This document shows positions 16,156-24,662 of a stretch of 64,000 nucleotides of DNA, in pieces. The position numbers and the translations under genes were made by a program. Position 1 is the stretch's first letter, and each line of letters begins with the position of its first letter. Where the stretch lies: the NCBI GenBank assembly GCA_021199655.1, contig JAJQHQ010000050.1, positions 62,001-126,000 of the forward strand, in the 5' to 3' direction. The notes beneath the pieces were generated by a model. It had not been told where the DNA came from, did no database searches, and worked only from the letters and a program-made list of their open reading frames with translations. The DNA is from Lachnospiraceae bacterium (lineage in GTDB: Bacteria > Bacillota > Clostridia > Lachnospirales > Lachnospiraceae).

Positions 16156-17181
16156 ATGAGTTTTACACAGGAACGCCGTGAACAGATAAAAGGCTATATT
16201 CTTGAGAAGATAACAGAAAGACAGGACGGTATTGCAAAAAAGACGGCGGATAATTTTCAAATATCACTAAATTCCGTGTATCGATATTTCAGGGAAATGG
16301 AAAAAGACGGAATTATCAAAAAGGGCGAAAAAGGATACAGACTTGTAAACCGACAGAAAACAATTCTGTTAAAACGGTCAAAGGGAGAGCTGCTGGAAGA
16401 AGATTCTATTTTTAAGGAATATATAGAAGAGTATATAAAGGGCTTGCAGGATAACGTTGTAAGAATCTGGCAGTATTCTTTTATGGAGATGATGAACAAT
16501 GCCATCGATCATTCTCTGGCTGAGGATGTATACCTCATTGTTTCACAGAATTATATGGACACAACGATTATGATCGTGGACAATGGGGTGGGAATTTTTC
16601 AGAAAATCAAAGATTATTACCAGTATCCTGAGTTGGAAGACGCCATTCAGGAACTGTTTAAGGGAAAACTGACGACAGATTCCGAGCACCATTCAGGAGA
16701 AGGAATTTTTTTTACTTCCAGAATACTGGACAGTTTTGCCGCGGTTTCTGATGGAAAGATATTTGCACATGATAAATTTTCAGAGAAATTGATGGACATT
16801 GCAGAGGAGGATGCTCTGAAAAACCTGACAGATGGAAGAGGAACCATTATTTATATGCGGCTTTCCAATTTCAGTAAAAAAGTATTAAAAGAGGTGTTTG
16901 ATATGTTTTCTGATACAGATGGAGGGTTTGTAAAAACGCGTGTTCCTGTAAAAAATATATTTGAGATGGATCCGGTGTCGCGGTCACAGGCAAAGCGTCT
17001 GTGCCAGAGACTTGATAAATTCAGGGAGGTGGAGCTGGATTTTGAAGGGGTACAGGACATAGGGCAGGGATTTGCTCACGAGCTGTTTGTTGTATTCCAG
17101 AATGCCCATAAAGAAGTGCGGCTGACTCCGGTCAATGCTTCGGCGGATATAGAAAAAATGATTCATCATGTGAAAGGGTGA
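16156..17181 (+). CDS. Winged-HTH, GHKL ATPase and DUF4325 (STAS-like) protein
   Basis: 341 residues. Residues about 1-70 form a winged helix (KTADNFQISLNSVYRYFREM). A GHKL ATP-binding domain follows, with N-box EMMNNAIDHS, G1 DNGVGIF and G2 SGEGIFFTSR. The last about 95 residues match DUF4325, a STAS-like fold (GFVKTRVPVKNIF to LDFEGVQDIGQGFAHEL). Start 16156 is preferred because GGGAGGAG lies just before it; ATG 16135 is an alternative. The combination suggests an ATP-dependent, DNA-binding switch. The gene is more AT-rich than its neighbours, hinting at transfer. Biological role is not known. Confidence 0.8.
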   Translation: MSFTQERREQIKGYILEKITERQDGIAKKTADNFQISLNSVYRYFREMEKDGIIKKGEKGYRLVNRQKTILLKRSKGELLEEDSIFKEYIEEYIKGLQDNVVRIWQYSFMEMMNNAIDHSLAEDVYLIVSQNYMDTTIMIVDNGVGIFQKIKDYYQYPELEDAIQELFKGKLTTDSEHHSGEGIFFTSRILDSFAAVSDGKIFAHDKFSEKLMDIAEEDALKNLTDGRGTIIYMRLSNFSKKVLKEVFDMFSDTDGGFVKTRVPVKNIFEMDPVSRSQAKRLCQRLDKFREVELDFEGVQDIGQGFAHELFVVFQNAHKEVRLTPVNASADIEKMIHHVKG

Positions 17182-17230
17182 GGATTATCGGAAACAGCCT
17201 TGTTATTTCAGACTATGCATGATAGAATTT

Positions 17231-17283
17231 AAGACAATTCAAAACAGTACTTCGCACTTGCTGCGAAGATGGTGAACAGTTAT
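17231..17283 (+). repeat. Degenerate short family 1 element
   Basis: AATTCAAAACAGTACTTCGC, a CTTCGCA/TGCGAAG hairpin, then GGTGAACAGTTAT. The hairpin arms differ from the usual CTCGCA/TGCGAG in a paired way. It ends 35 bases before the next start. Confidence 0.65.
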
Positions 17284-17318
17284 AAGGGCAGCACAACAGG
17301 GGAAAGTATAGATAAAAT

Positions 17319-18629
17319 ATGGATAAAAATAAGTGGAAAGAACGTTTTCAGAAATTAAAAGAATGGCTGTTGTTTCCGGGCGATGTGGACGATGACGATC
17401 TGGATGACTTTATGGACAGCTATGAGGTAGATTCGGGAGCGCCTGATGATGCTTCGGACAAAAAGGCAGAGGAAAAGGAAGAACGCGAGCTGACGCTGGA
17501 GGAGCTTCTGGCGCGCAACCGCAGACGCCGCCGGATCGCGCAGGGGGTACTCGTCGCTCTGGTTCTGTGCGTGGCGCTTGGGTTTTATATTTACAACCGC
17601 AACCATACGTTTGAGGATTATGTGATTTCAAAATCGATTGAAAACACGATGACTTCCGGCACACAGTATGAGGCAGTCGGCAAGTATCTGTATCGTTACA
17701 ATTCGGACGGCGTTTCCTGCGTGACGCGCAAAAACGAGGTGAAGTGGAGCATCACTTACAGTATGCAGGCGCCGATCGTGGATGTCTGCGGCACGACGAT
17801 GGTGATCGCGGAGCAGCAGGGTACGCAGGTGTATGTGGTAAATGAGGACGGTTTGCTCGGAAGCTTCACCTGCCTGCTGCCGATTCTGAAGGTACGGGTG
17901 TCAAATCAGGGCGTAGTGGCAGTGGTGCTGCAGGACGATGATGTGACCTGGATCCGCCTGTATGACGCGGAAGGCAACAGCATCGCCAACGATAAGACGA
18001 CAATCTCGGATTCCGGCTACCCGCTGGACGTGGATCTGTCTCCGAACGGCGAAAAGATGGTCGTCTCTTATCTGGGAATCGACGAGGGTGTGATGACGTC
18101 AAACGTGGTGTTTTATGACTTTGGTTCTGACGGGGATTCTGACTCGGATCATGAGATGAGCCGTGAAACCTTTGCCGGGAGCGCGGTGCCGCAGGTGTAT
18201 TTTGTCGACAATACCACGGCGGTCGCCGTTGCGGACGACGGGTTTGCGGTATTTAACGGAAACGCGCTAAGTAAGACTGCGGAGCAGAGCTTTGATGAGG
18301 AAATTGTGAGCTGCTTTTATGATGATGATATGATCGGTTTTCTGTTTTCCGATACGACCGACGAATACAGCTATCGGATGGAGCTGTACAATTATCGCGG
18401 GAAGCAGAAAAAATCAGTGGGAGTGGACGCAGATTTTGATGAGATCAAGATAGAAAACGGGCAGATTCTGATGACGACCTCCACGTCCATCAGTGTTTAT
18501 ACAAAGAACGGTGCCCTGCGCTTTTCCTCCGCCTATGAAAAGGAGATCACGGATGTCTTTTACTTTAAGGAATACCGGCGCTATCTGGTGATTACGCAGG
18601 ACAGCTTCGACCGAATCCGGATCTGCTAA
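17319..18629 (+). CDS. DUF5711 family membrane-anchored protein
   Basis: 436 residues. An acidic cytoplasmic N-terminus (DVDDDDLDDFMDSYE) is followed by an Arg-rich stretch and one membrane helix at about 72-92 (GVLVALVLCVALGFYIYN). The rest is an extracytoplasmic domain of repeating beta strands resembling PQQ/WD-type blades (LYRYNSDGVSCVTRKNEVKW, VYVVNEDGLLGSF). This is the layout of DUF5711 proteins of Lachnospiraceae. A CvpA family gene follows, also as in related genomes. Function unknown. Confidence 0.7.
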   Translation: MDKNKWKERFQKLKEWLLFPGDVDDDDLDDFMDSYEVDSGAPDDASDKKAEEKEERELTLEELLARNRRRRRIAQGVLVALVLCVALGFYIYNRNHTFEDYVISKSIENTMTSGTQYEAVGKYLYRYNSDGVSCVTRKNEVKWSITYSMQAPIVDVCGTTMVIAEQQGTQVYVVNEDGLLGSFTCLLPILKVRVSNQGVVAVVLQDDDVTWIRLYDAEGNSIANDKTTISDSGYPLDVDLSPNGEKMVVSYLGIDEGVMTSNVVFYDFGSDGDSDSDHEMSRETFAGSAVPQVYFVDNTTAVAVADDGFAVFNGNALSKTAEQSFDEEIVSCFYDDDMIGFLFSDTTDEYSYRMELYNYRGKQKKSVGVDADFDEIKIENGQILMTTSTSISVYTKNGALRFSSAYEKEITDVFYFKEYRRYLVITQDSFDRIRIC

Positions 18630-18670
18630 TACCGGGAGAATGCCGGATTTCCTGTGAAAACAGACGTTTT

Positions 18671-18717
18671 CATACAGTACCTCGCAGCAGGTGCGAGGTA
18701 CTGTCCTGAGTAGTGAC
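18671..18717 (-). repeat. Family 1 element, left end only (inverted)
   Basis: Reads CATACAGTACCTCGCAGCAG then GTGCGAGGTACTGTCCTGAG and TAGTGAC, the inverse of the usual left end. It lies 32 bases before the CvpA gene start. Confidence 0.75.
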
Positions 18718-18749
18718 AGGTCTGTACAGAATGGATAGAGGAGAACATT

Positions 18750-19781
18750 ATGAACATCAATATACTGGAAATTGCTGTGCTTGTGGTGACAGTGCTGCTG
18801 ATCATCTCCGGTTTTCGCCGGGGCTTTGTCAGAAAACTGGCATCTATGCTGTCTCTGGTGCTGTCGATCGCGCTGGTGTCAGCGGTGCTGCCCTATGTGA
18901 CAGACTTTATTAAGGAAAATACGCCGGTCTACGACTATATCGTTGAACAGTGCGAGAACGTGCTGATCAGCCAGCTTGTCGGCATTTCCACCGGCTCTTC
19001 CGGGATATCCGGCTCTTCGGGAAACACAGGGACATTCATCTTGTCCACATCATCTGAAAGCACGAGCGCGAGCGACTATCTGGCCAGTCTGACCCGCGAG
19101 GAGGCAAAGGCACTCATGGAGCAGTATGGCTACGGAGAATATGCTTCTCTGGTGGATTCGCTCTCGGATGAGGAATTTGAAGCGTACAAAGAGCAGTATC
19201 TTGGGGAATACGTCTCGCAGCTGTTTTCGGGAAATTCGGGTTCTGACAGCAGCTCGGGCGAAAGCAGTGATTTGGATACAGGCAGCATTGCGAGCGTGAT
19301 CAGTTCGCTGACACTTGACAAAAGCACGCAGAATGAGATCATTGACAGCCTTCCGCTGCCGGAAGTGATCAAAGATATGCTGGTCAATCACAACAATAAT
19401 GATGGGTACGAGGCCCTTGACGTTTCAAATTTCCAGGGATATATTGTTGAGTATCTTGCCACACTGATTTTGAATGTCATTTCTTTTATCGTGGCGGTAC
19501 TTCTTGTGCACATCGTGCTGCGGCTGCTGATCATGGTGCTGGATATCATCGCGCATTTTCCGGTGATCGGGTTCGTAAATCGTCTGGCGGGAGCAGGACT
19601 TGGAATTGTGGAAGCGCTGTTTCTGCTGTGGCTGTTTTTCCTGATTCTGACCATCCTGCAGGCGACCAGCGCCGGGGAGACGATGCTTTTGATGGTAGAG
19701 GAGAGCAGCCTGCTTTCCTGGCTGTACGAGTCGAACCTGTTTCTGCGCATTGTGCTGTGGGCGGCGGCGATGTTTGCGTGA
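18750..19781 (+). CDS. CvpA family membrane protein
   Basis: 343 residues. Starts MNINILEIAVLVVTVLLIIS followed by GFRRGFVRKLASMLSLVLS, the typical CvpA opening with two helices, then a long extracytoplasmic loop rich in Ser/Gly (about 65-200) and two or three more helices near 225-315. CvpA proteins are linked to colicin V production in E. coli and to cell-envelope stress more generally. The loop is much longer than in the classical protein of about 160 residues. It lies 120 bases after the DUF5711 gene and may be co-transcribed. Confidence 0.78.
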   Translation: MNINILEIAVLVVTVLLIISGFRRGFVRKLASMLSLVLSIALVSAVLPYVTDFIKENTPVYDYIVEQCENVLISQLVGISTGSSGISGSSGNTGTFILSTSSESTSASDYLASLTREEAKALMEQYGYGEYASLVDSLSDEEFEAYKEQYLGEYVSQLFSGNSGSDSSSGESSDLDTGSIASVISSLTLDKSTQNEIIDSLPLPEVIKDMLVNHNNNDGYEALDVSNFQGYIVEYLATLILNVISFIVAVLLVHIVLRLLIMVLDIIAHFPVIGFVNRLAGAGLGIVEALFLLWLFFLILTILQATSAGETMLLMVEESSLLSWLYESNLFLRIVLWAAAMFA

Positions 19782-19899
19782 TGCATTAATGAGAGGATGC
19801 CGCCCGGCGAGGACAAACATATGTTGTTTACAAATAGAAATGGTACAAAAGGAAATAGCGAATATTGTTTTTTATAAAATGTAACGAGGGGATGAACAC

Positions 19900-20997
19900 A
19901 TGAAGAAAATGAATCTTGCAATTTTAGGAGCAGGCAGAATCGCGACAACGATGGCGGAAACGGTATCACGGATGGATGAGGTGAATCTGTACGCGATCGC
20001 GGCCCGCGATGGTGAGCGTGCAAAGGCGTTTGCCGAAAAATATGGTGCGGATAAGTCTTATGGAAGCTATGAGGAAATGCTGTGCGACGATCAGGTGGAG
20101 CTGGTCTATATCGCAACGCCGCATTCGCATCACTGCGAACACGCGAAGCTGTGTATCCATCATGGAAAGCCGGTATTGTGTGAGAAAGCGTTCACACAGA
20201 ACGCGGCTCAGGCGCGGGAAGTGCTGGAGCTGGCGCAAGAGAAGAAGGTCTTTATCACCGAGGCAATGTGGACACGCTATACACCGCAGTCGAGGAAAGT
20301 AAGAGAGCTGCTGTTTGGGGAAAATTCCTTTAGCTGGGATCCAACGGTGTCTGGGCAGTCTGTTCTGAATCCTTCTGTATCGGCAGGCGCTGCTGCTGTA
20401 GGAAGCTGCGGGAAAAACAAAAACGTGGTGGCTGGGGAAAACCGTCCGGGCGGCGGCCGCATCGGCAAGATCGTTGGTCTGACCGCGAATCTGGGCTATT
20501 CTCTTTTGGATAAAGAACGTATGGTACGTCCGGATCTGGCCGGCGGGGCGCTGCTCGACCTTGGCGTTTATACGCTGAATTTTGCGACCTGGGTGCTGGG
20601 CGACGACATTCAGAGCCTTTCGACTTCGATGGTGCTTCACGAGACGGGTGTGGACAAGTCCGAGTTTGTCAATCTCGTATATCCGAACGGAACGATCGCA
20701 GGACTGTTCAACACGATGGAAGCAGTCTCAGACCGCCGCGGGATCATTTTTGGGACGGAAGGCCGTATAGAGGTGGAAAATACCAACAATTTTGAAGAAA
20801 TCCGCATTTACAACAATGAATATGAACTGGTAGAGACGATTCCACAGCCAGAGCAGATCACAGGCTACGAATACGAAGTGCTTGCCTGCAAGCGTGCGAT
20901 CGAGGCGGGAAAGCTGGAGTGTGAGGAAATGCCGCACGCGCATACGATCCGCGTGATGGAGATGCTGGATGAGATTCGAAGCAGGTGGGAAAAATGA
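19900..20997 (+). CDS. Gfo/Idh/MocA family NAD(P)-dependent oxidoreductase
   Basis: 365 residues. The N-terminal Rossmann domain opens LAILGAGRIATTMAETV. The family motifs VYIATPHSHHCEHAKLCI and KPVLCEKAFTQN carry the conserved Lys, and DLGVYTLNFATWVLGDD forms part of the C-terminal domain. Similar enzymes oxidise sugars or dihydrodiols. A 39-codon in-frame insert at 20316-20441, bounded by TGGGGAAAA repeats, sits where the family has a short loop. Its stop overlaps the start of the next gene (ATGA). Confidence 0.9.
   Translation: MKKMNLAILGAGRIATTMAETVSRMDEVNLYAIAARDGERAKAFAEKYGADKSYGSYEEMLCDDQVELVYIATPHSHHCEHAKLCIHHGKPVLCEKAFTQNAAQAREVLELAQEKKVFITEAMWTRYTPQSRKVRELLFGENSFSWDPTVSGQSVLNPSVSAGAAAVGSCGKNKNVVAGENRPGGGRIGKIVGLTANLGYSLLDKERMVRPDLAGGALLDLGVYTLNFATWVLGDDIQSLSTSMVLHETGVDKSEFVNLVYPNGTIAGLFNTMEAVSDRRGIIFGTEGRIEVENTNNFEEIRIYNNEYELVETIPQPEQITGYEYEVLACKRAIEAGKLECEEMPHAHTIRVMEMLDEIRSRWEK
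20316..20441 (+). repeat. In-frame insert with 9-bp direct repeats in the oxidoreductase gene
   Basis: TGGGGAAAA at 20316-20324 and 20433-20441, exactly 117 bases (39 codons) apart. The insert codes a Ser/Gly/Asn/Val-rich stretch between FGEN and RIGKIVGL. Confidence 0.6.
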
Positions 20998-22952
20998 TGC
21001 GTTCACAGGCGGAACTTAGAAGACAGTTAAGAGAAATAGACTACAAAGGATATAAGGCGTACAAGGTGCTGGAGGGCGAATACGATTTCGGCGCCTACCG
21101 CCTTGCGATTGACCATGTGCAGGGAGATCCGTTCGCGACGCCGTCGCGGGTGCGGATCATCTATCATAATCGGGGTAATATCGCGCCGCAGTATTTTGAA
21201 AGCCGCCACCGCCGGATCGCCGTGGAGGATTATTTGCTGCGGCGGCTGCACCGGAATCTGCGTGCGGAATCGACGTCACGCCCGGCATTTTGGCAGGACA
21301 CAGAAGCCTTTTCGGCACGATCCGGACGACAGGGCGGAAGACCGGAATCCGGTCAGAACTACAGAGGAAACCGTGAAAGCAGAGATGACAGAGGCAGAAG
21401 AGACGAGCAGGTGCGGGACTATAGTGAAAATAGTGGCCGCGCGGGGCGGGGCTCGGGAAAGAGCGGCCTCGTCACGGCCTGTCGCGCAGGGCAGGAAATT
21501 CTGGAGCGTACTGCAATGTGTCTTTCTGTGAACGAAATAGAGGCGCGGATCGAGGTTGGATTTCCGGCATTCGGGCGCACGATTGCGGCGGGCGAGCTGG
21601 AGAAGATCCTGTTTGATTTCCTGCCCGAGGCTGCGGAGAAAACGTTTCACCTGAATCCGCAGATGAAGCGGGAGCTTGACGCAGTCGTAGAGCTGGCGGA
21701 CGACCAGCAGTACATACGGGATGCGCTGGACGGTTTGGGGCTGGTAGCTTTTGTAGCAGACGGTTCGGTACTGCCGCGGGAGAGCGGCGTGTCGCAGCGG
21801 CCGATGAAAAACTCAGTAAAATTCGAAAGCCCGGAATCTCTGGCGGTGACGCTGAAATTGCCGCATCGCGGAAGCGTGCGCGGCATGGGGATCAGAAAGG
21901 GTGTCACGGTGATCGCGGGCGGCGGATTTCACGGAAAATCGACTCTTTTGAAAGCGCTGGAACGCGGCGTATACAACCATATTGCCGGGGATGGCAGGGA
22001 ATTGGTCATCACGGATCAGAGTGCGTTCAAGCTTCGCGCAGAAGAGGGGCGCTGCATTCATGAGACGGATATCTCTATGTTTATCAATAACCTGCCAACC
22101 AGAGCAGACACGACCCGGTTTTCCACGGAAAACGCGAGCGGCAGCACATCCCAGGCGGCGAACACGGTCGAAGCGCTGGCTGCGGACAGCCGTTTGCTTT
22201 TGATTGATGAGGATACTTCGGCGACCAATTTTATGGTGCGTGATGAGCGCATGGCGCAGCTTGTCTCCGATGAAAAGGAACCGATCAAACCGTTCATCCG
22301 CAGCATTCGCAGTCTGTATGAAGACCTTGGCGTATCGACGATTCTGGTCGTAGGCAGCTCCGGCGATTATCTGACGGTGGCGGACACCGTGCTGCAGATG
22401 GACTGCTATGTGGCAAAAGATGTCACGGCACGCGCAAAGGAGATCTGTGAGCAGCAATATGAGGGCGTGCGTGATGGAATGGCACAGGATGTCAGCGGGC
22501 AGCCGGACAAAGAAACCATGCCGGGGACAGCGAACGTGAAGCGGCAGGAGAATTCGACGAAAAATCTGCCTGAAATGGGAGTGAAGAGCCGGGAAGCAGC
22601 AGCGCAACGTACCGCCTGGCTGAAAAAGCCGGTTCGCGCAAAACAGATTGAAAAGGCACGCACCCACGGATGGGATACTTTAAGTCTGGACAAGACAGAG
22701 ATTGACCTGCGTTATCTGGAACAGGTCGTTGACGAAAGCCAGACGGCTGCGCTGGCTTATCTGATGCAGTATATTCTGGGCCGTATGGCAGACGGCAAAA
22801 AGACCGCCGCCGCTCTGGCGGAGGAAGCGGCGAGGAAAATCGAGAAAGACGGAATCCTGTCTGTCACTCCGAAAAATTACGGGGCGGGCGCTGCCGCAGC
22901 AGTGAGACGGCAGGAAATCCTGGCATGTCTGGCCAGATATCGGATGCTGTAG
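20994..22952 (+). CDS. Predicted ATPase of the ABC class (COG3044)
   Basis: 652 residues. The core matches the ABC-ATPase family of about 570 residues: GFHGKSTLLKALERGVYNHI is a variant P-loop, DISMFINNLP and STENASGSTSQAANTVEAL are family blocks, and LLIDEDTSATNFMVRD is the Walker B region. Two segments appear inserted: an Arg/Gly/Asp-rich stretch (about 95-165) and one near 500-540. It starts at ATG 20994, overlapping the previous stop, so translational coupling is likely; ATG 20997 is equally possible. No transmembrane partner is seen and the role is unknown. Confidence 0.85.
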   Translation: MMRSQAELRRQLREIDYKGYKAYKVLEGEYDFGAYRLAIDHVQGDPFATPSRVRIIYHNRGNIAPQYFESRHRRIAVEDYLLRRLHRNLRAESTSRPAFWQDTEAFSARSGRQGGRPESGQNYRGNRESRDDRGRRDEQVRDYSENSGRAGRGSGKSGLVTACRAGQEILERTAMCLSVNEIEARIEVGFPAFGRTIAAGELEKILFDFLPEAAEKTFHLNPQMKRELDAVVELADDQQYIRDALDGLGLVAFVADGSVLPRESGVSQRPMKNSVKFESPESLAVTLKLPHRGSVRGMGIRKGVTVIAGGGFHGKSTLLKALERGVYNHIAGDGRELVITDQSAFKLRAEEGRCIHETDISMFINNLPTRADTTRFSTENASGSTSQAANTVEALAADSRLLLIDEDTSATNFMVRDERMAQLVSDEKEPIKPFIRSIRSLYEDLGVSTILVVGSSGDYLTVADTVLQMDCYVAKDVTARAKEICEQQYEGVRDGMAQDVSGQPDKETMPGTANVKRQENSTKNLPEMGVKSREAAAQRTAWLKKPVRAKQIEKARTHGWDTLSLDKTEIDLRYLEQVVDESQTAALAYLMQYILGRMADGKKTAAALAEEAARKIEKDGILSVTPKNYGAGAAAAVRRQEILACLARYRML

Positions 22953-22975
22953 GGGAGAAGAGAGCTCCCCCTTTC
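22952..22975. terminator. Possible terminator between convergent genes
   Basis: GGGGAG (22952-22957) pairs with CTCCCC (22965-22970), followed by CTTTCC. Weak T-run; the stem begins inside the stop codon of the ABC-class ATPase. Confidence 0.4.
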
Positions 22976-22979
22976 CGAT

Positions 22980-24332
22980 TTACAGGCAACCTGTCATGTA
23001 GAAAGGAATGTAGAGAATGTTGTTTTCATATTTTAGATCTTTTGTATAGATGATATATCTGTCCTGCATCTTTATCGGATATTTTTTTGCCAGCGCATCA
23101 AAGGACTTATGTGTTCTGTAACCGGAGGATTTCACCTCAATGGGACAGATCTTTCGGTTTTTCACAAGCAGGAAATCGATCTTGTATTTTTTTTCTGGTT
23201 CCGTTTCATCTTCCTGATACCGGAATTCATGGAAAAATAAATCATATCCTTTCGCGCGCAGCATCTGTGCGGTCATGTTTTCCATAATCATCCCCTGGTT
23301 GATGCCAAGACGGTCAAAAATAAGGGATTTATAGATATCCTCGTCTGTCTGACCGCCCGATTTCATAATCTGCGATACCAGAAGGCCCGTATCGCCCATG
23401 TATAGTTTAAAATTGCTTCGATCAGCGAAAGCCTCCATTGCAATCTCTGGCTCGGTTATGTTAATACACTCATTGCCGATCATGGATTCTGAAATGAAAT
23501 GAACCGCATCCACATAGTTTTTATAACGGGCATTTTTATCGATCTTAGTGAATTTAAAATGCGAATTATGGTTTTGGAGCTGCTCCGGGATAGTCTGAAA
23601 GACGACCGAGGCTTTTTCACGGTTTTCACTGTCATATTTTTTTAAATCTTCTCTGTATAAGTCAAGAATCGTTCTTTTTATGAAATCAATCTGGGTGTAA
23701 GTGCCCCCGGAGACAAACGCATCGACCGCCTGCGGCATGCCGCCCACCGCCATATATGTGCGGAATCGCTTCATAATTTCCCTGTGAATGCCGTCGCCGA
23801 GAGGCTTGCGATTTTGGAATGCCGCATCAATCGCAGGAAAAGTAACCGTATCATTATTTGCCCATAAAAACTCTTCGAAATCCATGGGAAACATTTTTAT
23901 ACGGTATTCTTCTGATGGGATCAGAATATCTTTGACATTCTGGCGGATGGAGATCAGCGACCCGGTTTCAATATAATCATACCTTCCATCAGCAACCAGA
24001 TATTTGATCGCCTGTCTGGCAGGAGGAAAGAGTTGTACTTCGTCGAAAATAATAACTGCTTTCCGCCTGGGAAGTTCTTTTTTCTTCAGTAAAAACAGGT
24101 TCCGAAAAAAAGCATCCAGATCCTGAAGGTTTTCCTCGAAATTACGTTTGATGTCCTTGCTTTCATTTGCGAAATCCAGTATGAGATAATCTTCATATTG
24201 GGTTTTGGCAAATTCTTCTACGATTGTGCTTTTTCCGATACGTCTGGCGCCTTCAAGCATAACTGCGGATTTACCATTGGAGAGTTGTTTCCATTCTTCT
24301 AATTTTCTGTATACTTTTCGCTTAAACAGCAT
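22980..24332 (-). CDS. AAA family ATPase, DUF4143 type
   Basis: 450 residues. Walker A is GARRIGKST (28-36), Walker B VIIFDEVQLF (near 100), then a DUF4143 domain and a C-terminal PD-(D/E)XK-like segment, KIDFLLVKNRKICPIEVKSS (about 405-425). Such AAA_14/DUF4143 proteins are abundant in gut Clostridia and poorly understood; the nuclease-like end suggests DNA or defence roles (inference). The gene is AT-richer than its flanks. Its upstream region holds a 33-bp periodic array and a shared operator-like site. Confidence 0.85.
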   Translation of the reverse strand: MLFKRKVYRKLEEWKQLSNGKSAVMLEGARRIGKSTIVEEFAKTQYEDYLILDFANESKDIKRNFEENLQDLDAFFRNLFLLKKKELPRRKAVIIFDEVQLFPPARQAIKYLVADGRYDYIETGSLISIRQNVKDILIPSEEYRIKMFPMDFEEFLWANNDTVTFPAIDAAFQNRKPLGDGIHREIMKRFRTYMAVGGMPQAVDAFVSGGTYTQIDFIKRTILDLYREDLKKYDSENREKASVVFQTIPEQLQNHNSHFKFTKIDKNARYKNYVDAVHFISESMIGNECINITEPEIAMEAFADRSNFKLYMGDTGLLVSQIMKSGGQTDEDIYKSLIFDRLGINQGMIMENMTAQMLRAKGYDLFFHEFRYQEDETEPEKKYKIDFLLVKNRKICPIEVKSSGYRTHKSFDALAKKYPIKMQDRYIIYTKDLKYENNILYIPFYMTGCL

Positions 24333-24364
24333 AAAATACCTCCCTGCCTCAGACGTTACCTCAT

Positions 24365-24376
24365 TTACTTGTGTAA
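24365..24376 (-). promoter_or_regulatory. Operator-like 12-mer upstream of the DUF4143 ATPase gene
   Basis: TTACTTGTGTAA lies 32 bases upstream of the ATPase start. The identical 12-mer (inverted) forms the centre of the palindrome over the GntR promoter at 24555-24578. Shared control by the GntR protein is inferred. Confidence 0.5.
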
Positions 24377-24395
24377 GTAGTATACCCCTTTTTCA

Positions 24396-24527
24396 CGAAA
24401 ATCACAATTGTTTATTTCGCATATTTCCCGAAAAATGAAAATGTTTTTACTGTAACAACCACGAAAATAAAAAATGTTTTTACGCATATAATCCCGAAAA
24501 TTAAAAAAGTTCCTGGTGCAAAAACTT
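24396..24527. repeat. Four 33-bp periodic repeats
   Basis: Units begin with CGAAAA at 24396, 24429, 24462 and 24495, exactly 33 bases apart. Each continues with an A-rich stretch and, in most units, TGTTTTTAC or TGTTTATTTC and GCATAT. On the minus strand they read as an open 11-residue period (KNIFYFRGC, KNIFIFREI). They are not exact enough for CRISPR and no cas gene is nearby. Confidence 0.7.
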
Positions 24528-24528
24528 C

Positions 24529-24578
24529 TTGACAGAATATACATTTGGTGATATGGTTCATTACACAAGTAATGAACC
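24529..24578 (+). promoter_or_regulatory. Promoter and overlapping palindromic operator of the GntR/ABC operon
   Basis: TTGACA (24529-24534), 17-bp spacer, TATGGT (24552-24557). The palindrome GGTTCATTAC-ACAA-GTAATGAACC (24555-24578) begins inside the -10 box, the usual place for autorepression by a YtrA-type regulator. Confidence 0.7.
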
Positions 24579-24606
24579 AACGAACATATATTGGCGTATG
24601 AAAATA

Positions 24607-24642
24607 CCCCGTCCATATAAATGCGCTGCGCGCAGGACGGGG
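24607..24642 (+). repeat. Free-standing core hairpin
   Basis: CCCCGTCC pairs with GGACGGGG around ATATAAATGCGCTGCGCGCA. This loop resembles the core of family 1. A near copy with a re-paired stem (CCGCGTCC/GGACGCGG) lies inside the ABC ATPase gene at 26374-26409. Here it lies in the leader of the GntR gene. Confidence 0.65.
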
Positions 24643-24662
24643 CTATGAAAGGAAGTGGGTAA

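Noticed and set aside
24396-24527. CRISPR-like array
   Set aside because: The 33-bp period has no distinct spacers, units differ throughout, and no cas gene is present.
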